A stretch of DNA of 64,000 bases, taken from positions 11,573 through 75,572 of the forward strand of contig JAZRXD010000044.1 in NCBI GenBank assembly GCA_045600045.1. Direction: 5' to 3'. The number at the start of each line of letters is the position of its first letter. Positions within the stretch are counted from its first letter, which is position 1. Origin of the DNA: UBA1715 sp045600045 (lineage in GTDB: Bacteria; Bacteroidota; Bacteroidia; Bacteroidales; UBA1715). The notes beneath the pieces were generated by a model. It saw only the letters and a list, made by a program, of their open reading frames with translations, did not search any database and had not been told where the DNA came from. The position numbers were made by a program, and so were the translations under genes. Positions 19,172 through 27,090 of the stretch are shown here, one piece after another.

Positions 19172-19231
19172 AGTCTATGATTTATCAACAATTTTTCACG
19201 AAAAATAGGGTTGGGATTTTGTGGAAGATTG

Positions 19232-20167
19232 CTATTTCAGAAAAGATTCAACATTCTTGTAAGTTAGCTCCAGTAAGCTTTTCAAGGCTTTGTCGCTGAC
19301 CCATGCAACGTGTGGAGTTATTAACAATTTGTTTTGTATTGTTTTGTCGAGAAGTGGTGATTCGATTGGTAAAGGTTCTTTTTGCATTACGTCAATGCAA
19401 GCACCTGCCAAATAGTTTTCTTGTAACGCTTGTGCTAAATCGTTTTCGTTGATTATTCCTCCGCGTCCGACGTTTACGAGGTATGCTGATTGTTTCATCA
19501 ATCGTAATTGTTTTACTCCAATAAGATTTTTGGTCTGTTCGTTGAGTGGCGAATGTATGGAAACCACATCGGCTGTTCGTAAAAGTTCTTCTAACGAAAC
19601 TTCCTGATAATCAGTTGTATGATTGTTGCCTGACGTGGAATAATATATGACTTTGCATCCAAAAGCGGTTGCAACTTCGGCAACACGTCGGCCAATTGTG
19701 CCTAAACCAATAATTCCCCACGTTCTGCCGTTAAGTTCCAAATAACCAGGTCCGATATGGGTAAATAGATTTTGTTTGGAATAGGTTTGCGACGAAACGT
19801 AGTTAGCGTAGTAGCTTGTATGTTGCAAAAGTGATAATAATATTGCAAATGTATGTTGCACAACGCTTTCGGTGGAGTAGCCGGCAACGTTTTTCACCGT
19901 GATTCCTTTTTCTTTCGCATATTCCAAATCTACATTGTTTGTTCCTGTAGCTGTAATGCAGATGAGTTTCAAATTTTTGCAAGCGTTCATGATTTCTTTG
20001 TCAATAATCACTTTGTTTGTAATGATAATTGACGCATTGCCAATGTGTTGCAATCGTTCTGCATTGCTCGTCGTCGCGAATACGGTAAGTTTTCCGAATG
20101 TTTTGAAAGAATCGAAGATAGAATTTTCACCAATTGTGGCTGCATCGAGAACTACAAGATTTTCCAT
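19232..20167 (-). CDS. D-2-hydroxyacid dehydrogenase (glycerate dehydrogenase-like)
   Basis: An NAD-dependent D-2-hydroxyacid dehydrogenase that interconverts a 2-oxoacid and a D-2-hydroxyacid. The Rossmann loop is WGIIGLGTIGRRVA. The catalytic trio is visible: Arg in VNVGRGGIIN, Glu in DVMQKEPLP and His in ITPHVAWVS. The best fit is the hydroxypyruvate/glycerate dehydrogenase subgroup, but substrate cannot be fixed. The frame extends to 20182; ATG 20167 (MENLVVLDAATIG) agrees better with the family start. It is a single gene with a TAATTTTG element upstream. Confidence 0.88.
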   Translation of the reverse strand: MENLVVLDAATIGENSIFDSFKTFGKLTVFATTSNAERLQHIGNASIIITNKVIIDKEIMNACKNLKLICITATGTNNVDLEYAKEKGITVKNVAGYSTESVVQHTFAILLSLLQHTSYYANYVSSQTYSKQNLFTHIGPGYLELNGRTWGIIGLGTIGRRVAEVATAFGCKVIYYSTSGNNHTTDYQEVSLEELLRTADVVSIHSPLNEQTKNLIGVKQLRLMKQSAYLVNVGRGGIINENDLAQALQENYLAGACIDVMQKEPLPIESPLLDKTIQNKLLITPHVAWVSDKALKSLLELTYKNVESFLK

Positions 20168-20230
20168 TTTAAGAGTTGTCAAGTTTCAGTTGTAAGGTTT
20201 CATTTGTCAATGAAAACCTAAATCCTTTTA

Positions 20231-20238
20231 CAAAATTA
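20231..20238 (-). promoter_or_regulatory. Putative -7 element (TAATTTTG) for the D-2-hydroxyacid dehydrogenase
   Basis: Matches TAnnTTTG on the minus strand, 63 bases before ATG 20167. The -33 box is not clear. Confidence 0.4.
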
Positions 20239-20283
20239 TAAGTTTTGTGTTCTCTGAATATCGTTATGTCATGGAAAAAATAC

Positions 20284-20291
20284 TACTTTTG
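20284..20291 (+). promoter_or_regulatory. Putative -7 element (TACTTTTG) for the cysteine synthase-like gene
   Basis: Matches TAnnTTTG, 51 bases before ATG 20343. It would place the transcript start near 20298. Confidence 0.45.
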
Positions 20292-20342
20292 CAAAAATTT
20301 ATGGGTTGTTAATTGATGCAACTCAAATTGAGTCGGTTAGAA

Positions 20343-21293
20343 ATGGATTTTCAAAAGAAATTTGAGCAGTTGAAACGGTTGGTGGGAAACACCCCGCTTA
20401 TCAAAATAAATTATTGTTACAAAGGCGAGGTAAAGTACGCGTACATTAAGGCTGAATGGTACAATTTGTCTGGTTCCATAAAGGATAGGGTTGCGTATTA
20501 TATTTTGAAAAATGCATACGAAACTGGCACAATCAACGAAAAAACGCCGATTTGTGAAGTTACGAGCGGAAATATGGGAATTTCGATTGCTGCAATTTCA
20601 CGGTATTTGGGTAATCCTTGCACAATTTGCATTCCTAAATTTATGTCGAAGGAACGTTTCAAATTGTTGAAATTGTATGGTGCTCACCTTGAATTGACGG
20701 AAGATTTTGAATCGGCTTTTAAAAAGGCGGAAGAATATAAAAAACAAGGCTATTATTTGACATATCAGTTTGAAAATGAGTATAATATGATTGCTCATTA
20801 TGAAACAACAGCTCCTGAAATTGAAGCAAAAATAAATGAATTTCCTTGTTTTATTGCTGGTGTTGGAACGGCTGGAACTTTACATGGCTGTGGCAAATAT
20901 TTCAAAGACAAGCATAATGCGAAAATGTTTGCTTTGGAGCCGTTACAGTCATCAATTCTTACATTAGGTAAATCGCTTGGTCCACATAAAATTCAAGGTT
21001 TGTCTGATGAAATTATTCCGGGCTTGTATCCTGAAAAATTGGTTGACGATATTATCCGTGTTGACGATAACGATGCAATTGGCATGGCGCAACGACTTTG
21101 TAAAGAATTGTCGCTTGGTGTTGGTATTTCTGGCGGTGCAAATTTCTTAGGTTGTGTTTTATCTGGCTATAATGGTGCGATTTCGGTTTTTGCCGATGAC
21201 AATAAAAAATATCTTTCTACGGCATTGGCCGATGAATCAATTCATTCTCAATTAGTTGACGAAATTGATTTGTTGGGTTTCGAAGTGTTGTAG
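20343..21293 (+). CDS. Cysteine synthase-like PLP-dependent enzyme
   Basis: A fold type II PLP enzyme of the cysteine synthase/cystathionine beta-synthase family, about 316 residues. It contains VGNTPL, the Schiff-base lysine in LSGSIKDR, the phosphate-binding loop GVGTAGTLHG and the C-terminal GVGISGGANF. The substrate loop reads TSGNMG instead of the usual TSGNTG, and the expected NPAN is NEYN, so the substrate may not be O-acetylserine. ATG 20343 puts VGNTPL about 13 residues from the start, as in relatives; the frame is open to TTG 20313 and ATG 20316. It is followed 3 bases after its stop by a CBM9-like gene. Confidence 0.85.
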   Translation: MDFQKKFEQLKRLVGNTPLIKINYCYKGEVKYAYIKAEWYNLSGSIKDRVAYYILKNAYETGTINEKTPICEVTSGNMGISIAAISRYLGNPCTICIPKFMSKERFKLLKLYGAHLELTEDFESAFKKAEEYKKQGYYLTYQFENEYNMIAHYETTAPEIEAKINEFPCFIAGVGTAGTLHGCGKYFKDKHNAKMFALEPLQSSILTLGKSLGPHKIQGLSDEIIPGLYPEKLVDDIIRVDDNDAIGMAQRLCKELSLGVGISGGANFLGCVLSGYNGAISVFADDNKKYLSTALADESIHSQLVDEIDLLGFEVL

Positions 21294-21296
21294 AGT

Positions 21297-21959
21297 ATGG
21301 ACGTTCCGCCAAAGCAATCATTGTTAGTTCCTAAAATAGACGTTTCGGCAGTTAATGTTATTGAGGTTCCGATAACAATGCAAGAAAGTTGCATTAAGTA
21401 TCATTCAATTGAAAAAGTTAATTGGAATGACTATCCGTACTGCCCACAAACGCAATTCGCTATTGCATATACGTTAGATTCGGTGCTGCTTCATTTTAAG
21501 ATTAAAGAAGCGGATGTACGTGGATTTGTTGTTCAGGATTTGGGGCCTGTTAGCAGCGATTCGTGTGTGGAATTTTTTGCGTGTATGGGGGGCGACGATG
21601 TTTACTATAATATTGAATGTAATTGTCTTGGTTTCATTTCGATGGGAGCGCGGAAAACACGCAATGAAAAAGAACATGCTTCGCCCGAAATTTTGCAGCA
21701 AATCAAGCGATGGACTACATTTGGCTCTATTCCGATAGGAGAAATTCGTAGGCAAACCGAATGGCAGTGTGCGCTTGTGATTCCGTTTACGGCATTTTTC
21801 AAGCATTCAATACAAGATTTATCGGGAAAAAATATCCGTGCAAATTTCTACAAATGTGGTGGCTCCGATGAATATAAGCATTATGTTTCGTGGAATCCAA
21901 TCAAATCAGATAAACCTGATTTTCATAGACCGGAATGTTTCGGACTGATTTCGTTTTGA
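21297..21959 (+). CDS. Carbohydrate-binding family 9-like protein
   Basis: A 220-residue protein whose strand pattern resembles the CBM9/DOMON-like fold found in small Bacteroidetes proteins. Markers are LDSVLLHFKIKE, the VEFFACMGGDDVYYNIECNCLG segment (split DxxVEFF and YYNIE) and the C-terminal FHRPECFGLISF. No signal peptide is seen, so it appears cytoplasmic despite its carbohydrate-binding label. It is tightly linked to the cysteine synthase-like gene, and a terminator follows. The ligand is unknown. Confidence 0.75.
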   Translation: MDVPPKQSLLVPKIDVSAVNVIEVPITMQESCIKYHSIEKVNWNDYPYCPQTQFAIAYTLDSVLLHFKIKEADVRGFVVQDLGPVSSDSCVEFFACMGGDDVYYNIECNCLGFISMGARKTRNEKEHASPEILQQIKRWTTFGSIPIGEIRRQTEWQCALVIPFTAFFKHSIQDLSGKNIRANFYKCGGSDEYKHYVSWNPIKSDKPDFHRPECFGLISF

Positions 21960-22033
21960 ATACGTTGGTGAAATAATTGGACAAATTTCCGCAAAAATAA
22001 AAATTGTTTTTTTTGAGCTGATTTTTTTATTCT

Positions 22034-22064
22034 AAGAACAACTAGAAAGACTTGTTCTTTTTTT
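22034..22064 (+). terminator. Rho-independent terminator after the CBM9-like gene
   Basis: Arms AAGAACAA and TTGTTCTT with a 10-base loop, followed by a T run. The stem is short and AT-rich. Confidence 0.6.
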
Positions 22065-22092
22065 CTAATATTTATTTTTTTTCGGAAATCTC

Positions 22093-22123
22093 TTGACTCG
22101 TCCCCAAGGTCATAGACTAACTT
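22093..22123 (+). promoter_or_regulatory. MerR-type promoter/operator with 19-bp spacer
   Basis: TTGACT (22093-22098) and TAACTT (22118-22123) are separated by exactly 19 bp, the over-long spacer typical of promoters untwisted by MerR-family activators. The -10 overlaps a TAACTTTG element that also fits TAnnTTTG. It lies 25 bases before the merR-type gene, which suggests autoregulation. The dyad inside the spacer is imperfect. Confidence 0.55.
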
Positions 22124-22147
22124 TGCCTCGAATTCAGAAATAACGTT

Positions 22148-22972
22148 ATGGAGAATAAAGGTAATAAGTTAAAAATCAAGGAGTTTTCGTTGCTCTGCGG
22201 GGTTACGGTGAAAACGTTGCGGTATTATGAAAAAATTGGTTTATTGAAACCTTGTGAAATTGATGAAAGTACGGGCTATCGGTATTATTTGGTAAAACAA
22301 ATGCAGACTATGGCGAATATTCGTACGCTCAAAGAGGTTGGCTTTTCATTGGAAGAAATTATTGATTTGTTTGAATCAGGAAGTATAAAGCCGACAATTC
22401 AGTCACTAGAACACAAAATTCGTAGCACCGAACATGAACTTGCCATACTTCAGCGTCGTTGCCAAATGCTTCGTGCAATGATTGACTCTCAAAACAAAAT
22501 TAAAAACATGGAAAATATTAGTATTCAGTCTCTTCCAGAGATTATTGTCGCATCGCATCGCGAAGTTATTAAATCGTACAGCGAGATTGGTCGTCTGTGT
22601 TACGAAGTTATCGGTCCTGAAATGGCTCGTCTTGGCTGTAAATGTCCGGCGCCAGGTTATTGTTACACAATTGAGCATAACGAATATCGTCCTGAAAACA
22701 TCGATATTGAGTATTGCGAACAAGTGGAAGAAATGGGAGAGGATTCAAAAATTATTCAATTCAAGAAGATACCAGCGGTTCCCAAAGCTGTTTGTATGAA
22801 ACATTATGGTAGATATGAAAAGTTGTATGATAGTTATGTGGAAATCTTCAAATATATAGAAAAGCAAGGTTTCAAGGTTTGTGGTGTGCCACGGGCAAAT
22901 TATGTTGATGGTATTTGGAATCAGGAAGATCCAGAAAAGTGGCTTACGATAATTCAAGTTCCGGTAGAATAG
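22148..22972 (+). CDS. MerR-family transcriptional regulator with GyrI-like effector domain
   Basis: A 274-residue BmrR/BltR-like regulator. Residues about 8-76 are the MerR winged helix-turn-helix (KEFSLLCGVTVKTLRYYEKIGLL, split as CGVTVKTLRYYEK and IGLLKP; then GYRYY). Residues about 80-118 are the dimerisation coiled coil. Residues about 120-274 are a GyrI-like small-molecule-binding domain, including KAVCMKHYGRYEKLYDSY. Such regulators sense lipophilic or cationic compounds and usually control a nearby efflux pump. No pump is adjacent here. The gene stands alone between terminators and may control itself through the 19-bp-spacer promoter. Confidence 0.88.
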   Translation: MENKGNKLKIKEFSLLCGVTVKTLRYYEKIGLLKPCEIDESTGYRYYLVKQMQTMANIRTLKEVGFSLEEIIDLFESGSIKPTIQSLEHKIRSTEHELAILQRRCQMLRAMIDSQNKIKNMENISIQSLPEIIVASHREVIKSYSEIGRLCYEVIGPEMARLGCKCPAPGYCYTIEHNEYRPENIDIEYCEQVEEMGEDSKIIQFKKIPAVPKAVCMKHYGRYEKLYDSYVEIFKYIEKQGFKVCGVPRANYVDGIWNQEDPEKWLTIIQVPVE

Positions 22973-22992
22973 AAGTTGGATTGTTTGTAAAT

Positions 22993-23030
22993 AAAAAAGG
23001 TCGGCTCGTTTTGAGTCGACCTTTTATTTT
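22993..23030. terminator. Bidirectional terminator between merR-type gene and ferredoxin gene
   Basis: Arms AAAAGGTCGGCTC and GAGTCGACCTTTT pair over 13 positions with one G-T wobble around GTTTT. The A run before and T run after let it serve both convergent genes. Confidence 0.85.
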
Positions 23031-23043
23031 TAAGAAGAGTAGA

Positions 23044-23214
23044 TTATTCTTCTGGTTTGATTGCACCAGTTGGGCAAACTTCTTCGCATGATCCGCAGTC
23101 TGTACAAGCATCTGCGTTTACTTTGAAAATATCTCCTTCTTCGATAGCACCTGCTGGGCATTCGCCTTGGCAAGCTCCACAAGCTATACAATCTTCTGAA
23201 ATTTTGTGTGCCAT
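23044..23214 (-). CDS. 4Fe-4S ferredoxin, 56 residues
   Basis: A bacterial-type 2[4Fe-4S] ferredoxin. Translation gives MAHKISEDCIACGACQGECP near the start and CTDCGSCEEVCPTGA near the end. Both CxxCxxCxxxCP clusters are complete. It would carry electrons at low potential for anaerobic enzymes such as pyruvate:ferredoxin oxidoreductase. Length is normal for this class. It has its own TATCTTTG promoter element and a shared terminator, so it is probably monocistronic and well expressed. Confidence 0.95.
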   Translation of the reverse strand: MAHKISEDCIACGACQGECPAGAIEEGDIFKVNADACTDCGSCEEVCPTGAIKPEE

Positions 23215-23276
23215 AATGTTTAATTTTTAAATGTTTATAAATCTATATGCAATAATACAAATTTTATCGCTAAAAG

Positions 23277-23284
23277 CAAAGATA
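23277..23284 (-). promoter_or_regulatory. Putative -7 element (TATCTTTG) for the ferredoxin gene
   Basis: Perfect TAnnTTTG on the minus strand, 62 bases before the ferredoxin ATG. Confidence 0.55.
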
Positions 23285-23335
23285 GATAACTCGTTTTAAG
23301 AAATAAAACTATTTATAATTTGAATAATCTACTAA

Positions 23336-25120
23336 TCACTTGTTATGCACCAATATGCCGTTGGCAAAGTACGTGTGTTTTGTGGTTGTTATATTATAAA
23401 CTTCCTTATTTTCTGTCGATATACGTAAATCAGTTATTGTTACTGGTTGCAACGCATTGCTTTTCCCATCGTGTACATACAATATGTCGTTTTTGCGCAA
23501 TTCATCGGCTCGAAGCCATTGAGATTTGCACCAAAATGGATGATTGTTCGTACATTGTATGCTTGTCCCATTCGATAGCGAAAGCGTGACAATAGGATAG
23601 GTATCCACCGTATGTTTCATAACTCGTAACACAAGTGCCGTGTCAATCTTGTGTGTTTCGGTATCATACGCCATTATCACATCGTTTTCTTTAACATCTG
23701 CAATGCGTTTGTTTCGTAAATCCTGTAATTCAACCAGAGTGTTTTTGTCAAAACAGGTACTGTACATTTGAATTAACGTATTAGGCAACTCTTTGTTAAA
23801 TCTATCGTGATAATATTTAAGTTGATCCTGACATACAATGAGCGATTTCAGATTATTTAATTGAAAAATGCCATCGGGAAGAATTTGCATTTCTTTTTGG
23901 ATACATTGACCGTAATTTCCTAAATATAAGGCATCCAGTTGTTGTAATAAATGCATATTCGATGGTAATTCGTTAAAACATTCATAAAGAGCCAATTCTT
24001 TCAAGTTTTTAAGATTTGACAATAGTTTGATTGTTGCTTGTGGATTGGAAATCTTTGTAGAACGAATTATAATGTTTGTAAGATTTTGTAATTGCAATAA
24101 TTCATTTGGCAAAGATTGAATAGGTTGTATGTCATTTATGAAAAGTTGCGTAACATTTTTACATAAAAAAATTTCAGATGGTATATTCTTAAATCCTCGA
24201 CCACTAATAGTTATGGAACGTAATCTTGGTAATTGTGTTATTTTATGAATGTGTTTATTCATTATTGATCTATAGACACTATCTTCTTCATCATTATTAT
24301 TGATTGACAAAGATTCTAGATTTATATATTGGTCAAGGTTACTGAAGATTGAATCAACTTGTGAGTAGTTTTTCTGTTTCCAACGGCAATCAATTTGTAG
24401 TTCATAGGTCGTTTCGTATGAGGAATTCTCAATTTTTCTTTCAGAAATCAAATTCCCTTGTTTGTAATATTCAACTTTTAGTGTATCGCCATTTTTGTTG
24501 ATATAAACTGCATTCCCTTCAAGTTCATCGTCTTTATAATTACAAGTTACTTGTATGGTGTTGCGTCGTGTCCAATACGTAGTTTCTCCTTGTTTTAACC
24601 CATTTTTATAATGAAAAGTTCCATTTTTACCATCCAACCAATAATATGGATTGTCGTCATAAATCCAATTCGTAGTATAGTCACCATCAAGTTTATTGTG
24701 TACGTAATTGGTTTCAAGATATTTATGGCCATTTTTATTATATGAAATCCACGGGCCGTTCAATTCTCCGTTTTTATATACACACGATGTACGTAGTTGA
24801 TGATTGTCATAGTAAGACTTCCATTCGCCAGAAAACTCGCCATTTACCACAGTACATTCCGCAGCCAATAGGGTAAAATCTGGATCGGCATAGATTTTAA
24901 ATGTACCGTCTTTTTTCAGAAACGCATTTTCAACAATGGCATCCCAATAGTCAAATATGTCACCATAATGAACAACCCAACTTAAATCAGAAGGATTCAA
25001 ACCATATCTTGATTTGGATATGTCAAAATATGCGGTATCGTAAAAATTGATTTTTTTTGTTTGCCCAAAAATGTTTACGGTACAAAACAAAAATAGAATG
25101 TAGAGTAGTGCTTTTTTCAT
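23336..25120 (-). CDS. Secreted MORN/leucine-rich-repeat protein ending in a Hint self-processing domain
   Basis: This 594-residue protein starts with a signal peptide (1-19, ending NIFG). Residues about 90-235 contain MORN/YwqK-type repeats (GEWKSYYDN, GPWISYNKNG, GTFHYKNGLKQGE). Residues about 260-445 contain leucine-rich repeats (LPNELLQLQNLTN, LSNLKNLKELAL, LPDGIFQLNNLKSL). Residues 456-594 form a complete Hint domain: Cys456 in CFDKNTLV (block A), CTNNHPFWC (block B, with the TxxH pattern) and the end YFANGILVHN plus one lysine. Hint domains cleave or splice their own backbone. Here nothing follows the terminal His-Asn except lysine, so the likely product is the N-terminal part, released or attached to a nucleophile. 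This resembles bacterial intein-like domains and hedgehog processing. No neighbour gives a role. Confidence 0.8.
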   Translation of the reverse strand: MKKALLYILFLFCTVNIFGQTKKINFYDTAYFDISKSRYGLNPSDLSWVVHYGDIFDYWDAIVENAFLKKDGTFKIYADPDFTLLAAECTVVNGEFSGEWKSYYDNHQLRTSCVYKNGELNGPWISYNKNGHKYLETNYVHNKLDGDYTTNWIYDDNPYYWLDGKNGTFHYKNGLKQGETTYWTRRNTIQVTCNYKDDELEGNAVYINKNGDTLKVEYYKQGNLISERKIENSSYETTYELQIDCRWKQKNYSQVDSIFSNLDQYINLESLSINNNDEEDSVYRSIMNKHIHKITQLPRLRSITISGRGFKNIPSEIFLCKNVTQLFINDIQPIQSLPNELLQLQNLTNIIIRSTKISNPQATIKLLSNLKNLKELALYECFNELPSNMHLLQQLDALYLGNYGQCIQKEMQILPDGIFQLNNLKSLIVCQDQLKYYHDRFNKELPNTLIQMYSTCFDKNTLVELQDLRNKRIADVKENDVIMAYDTETHKIDTALVLRVMKHTVDTYPIVTLSLSNGTSIQCTNNHPFWCKSQWLRADELRKNDILYVHDGKSNALQPVTITDLRISTENKEVYNITTTKHTYFANGILVHNK

Positions 25121-25167
25121 TTTTTTGTGTAGAATTACAACCTAAATGATTGAATAATAACTAAACA

Positions 25168-25187
25168 AGACGCAAGACCTCGCGTCT
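25168..25187 (-). terminator. Hairpin after the envelope operon
   Basis: AGACGC and GCGTCT pair around AAGACCTC, 8 bases past the end of the VOC gene. On the minus strand it is followed by TGTTTAGTT, a weak T tract. The core AGACGC/GCGTCT is shared with the terminator at 11863. Confidence 0.5.
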
Positions 25188-25194
25188 CTATTAA

Positions 25195-26277
25195 TTACTT
25201 TTCCTTGTATTTCTTGAATTTAAGTGCTTTCATCAACCACATTGGAAGCGGTTTCTTTGGATCGCGTCCTTTCATCGATAATGAATAGAATGGAAGAATA
25301 GGCAACTTGTATGTTTCTGTAAATTCAATTAATGTTCCACCCATATCTTCAATGTAGGCGAACATTCCAGCTGCGTCACCCATATCGAAATTGCCACCAT
25401 TTAATAGTTCCAATGTGTCAACGGTGAACGGACAACCTTTTTCTTTACATACGTTACGTAATACGTCAACTCCTTGAACATCAAAACATAAGTGAATGAA
25501 TCCACGATCGCCCCAGAAACGTCCTTCGAACATTTTCTTTGGTTCACGGTCAGTTACTTCTACAAGTTCAATTTCGCTTGGTCCGAAGATTTTACCAAAT
25601 CCACCAATGCGTTCTTCTGAATGACGAAGCAATAAACGTTTGAATGAATTTTGTCCGCCTGGTACGAAACCAAAATCATCGCAAACTTTTGATTCTGTGT
25701 TATATACTTCAATATCGTAACCAAGAATTTCTTTGTATAAACCTTTGGCTTTTTCTATATCTGGAACGCCAATAACGGCACCAGCAGAAAGTCCAGTAAT
25801 TTTTCCTTCATCTTTAAATTTGTAGGCATCAAGAATTACTTGGAAATAGTTGCCAAATGGGTCTTGTAACCAATAATATTTGTCGCCTTTGGGGTCGGTG
25901 CAAAAATCAGAAACCTTAGTTCCATCGGTTTTTGCTTTGAAAAAAGCTTGAGATTTTTCTAAATTGTCGGTGCGGATTTTTCCTGCGTAGATACCTAAAT
26001 CACCTAATTGTATGTCGAACAATGGTTTAGTTGATTCATGCGATTTGTATTGCCAAATTTCAAAACCGCCGCCACCTTGCAAACTAATTGTTAAAATAGC
26101 GTGACGACGATGAGGAACGCCACCAGTGTAACGTAACATATATTTTGCTTCGGAGTCGTCGTCAAGAATTTTTACATCGGCACCGAAATTTTCGCGGTAC
26201 CATTTCCAAGCAGCGTGAACATCAGTTACTCCGATGCCAAGTTGCTCCATTCCGTGTATGTAATAGTTGTTTTCCAT
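25195..26277 (-). CDS. VOC (glyoxalase/dioxygenase-fold) family protein with two domains
   Basis: A 360-residue protein of the vicinal oxygen chelate superfamily. Two homologous modules are seen. The first begins at MEQLGIGVTDVHAAWKWY (about 9-26), and the second at AVIGVPDIEKAKGLYKEILG (about 165-184). Both have the usual FxxxxFG or LGYD pattern, and a metal-site type Glu lies near the end (TLIEFTE). The substrate is unknown. The start codon directly follows the stop of the SDR gene, so the two are translationally linked and may act on the same small molecule. Confidence 0.82.
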   Translation of the reverse strand: MENNYYIHGMEQLGIGVTDVHAAWKWYRENFGADVKILDDDSEAKYMLRYTGGVPHRRHAILTISLQGGGGFEIWQYKSHESTKPLFDIQLGDLGIYAGKIRTDNLEKSQAFFKAKTDGTKVSDFCTDPKGDKYYWLQDPFGNYFQVILDAYKFKDEGKITGLSAGAVIGVPDIEKAKGLYKEILGYDIEVYNTESKVCDDFGFVPGGQNSFKRLLLRHSEERIGGFGKIFGPSEIELVEVTDREPKKMFEGRFWGDRGFIHLCFDVQGVDVLRNVCKEKGCPFTVDTLELLNGGNFDMGDAAGMFAYIEDMGGTLIEFTETYKLPILPFYSLSMKGRDPKKPLPMWLMKALKFKKYKEK

Positions 26278-27090
26278 TTATGTTGGATTTATTTTAGTTG
26301 CTATTTTATGAAATAGGCGAGGGAACTTTCTGTAAATGTGAACCATAATTAGTTCGCCCTTGCCAACCAATAATTCGTGTTTTTTCTTTGCTACGCCTTT
26401 CAAAATTCGTTCGGCACAAATGGTTGCGTCCAAACCTTTTGCTTGTCCAGGATCCATTTCTCCGTGTGGCGTTCCGTCTTTCGTAAGTGCCGACAAAGAA
26501 ATGTCGGTATTGATTCGTCCTGGTGAAACAATCGTCACAGCAATGTTTTGGGAACGCATTTCAATGTCCAAAGCTTCGTAAAATCCGTAAATGGCGTGTT
26601 TGGCCGCACAGTAAGCGGAGCGTTGCGGGAAGCCGAAACAACCTGATATACTGCTTGTTACTACAATATGTCCGAATCCGTTTTGAATCATTTGCGGAAG
26701 AACAGCTTTGGTAATTATAATAGAACTGAAATAGTCGATTTCCATAATTTTTCTATCGTTTGCGATAGGAGTTTCTATGGTAAGGGAACGTTGGCTGATG
26801 CCTCCATTGTTGACTAAAACGTCAATTCTTCCCAATAGAGCAATTGCTTCTTTTGACTTCGCTTCAAGAGTTTCGGTTTGTTCCAAATCAAGCGGGAAGA
26901 CTTTGCATTTTGCGCCGTTTTGCTTGCATTCATGGGCGACAGATTCCAATTTTTCGATTCTTCGAGCCGATAAAATGAGTGAAATACCTTCTATTTTAGA
27001 AAAAGCCAAGGCGATGTGTTTCCCTATACCGCTCGAAGCTCCAGTAATCCAGACAATTTTATTCTTGAAATATGTTGCTGTGTTTGCCAT
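26278..27090 (-). CDS. Short-chain dehydrogenase/reductase (SDR)
   Basis: A classical SDR oxidoreductase of 270 residues. The NAD(P)-binding motif is TGASSGIGKHIA (about 16-27), the NNGG motif follows strand 4, and the catalytic Ser and YxxxK are in SSISGCFGF and YCAAKHA. The C-terminal hydrophobic end fits the membrane-associated SDR subgroup that acts on lipid-like substrates, but this is weak. It overlaps dacB by one base and abuts the VOC gene. Confidence 0.88.
   Translation of the reverse strand: MANTATYFKNKIVWITGASSGIGKHIALAFSKIEGISLILSARRIEKLESVAHECKQNGAKCKVFPLDLEQTETLEAKSKEAIALLGRIDVLVNNGGISQRSLTIETPIANDRKIMEIDYFSSIIITKAVLPQMIQNGFGHIVVTSSISGCFGFPQRSAYCAAKHAIYGFYEALDIEMRSQNIAVTIVSPGRINTDISLSALTKDGTPHGEMDPGQAKGLDATICAERILKGVAKKKHELLVGKGELIMVHIYRKFPRLFHKIATKINPT

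Noticed and set aside
24960..25120. Signal for a toxin gene linked to the Hint protein
   Set aside because: No toxin domain follows the Hint domain and no immunity-type gene is adjacent; the region downstream to 23215 holds only a promoter and a ferredoxin gene.
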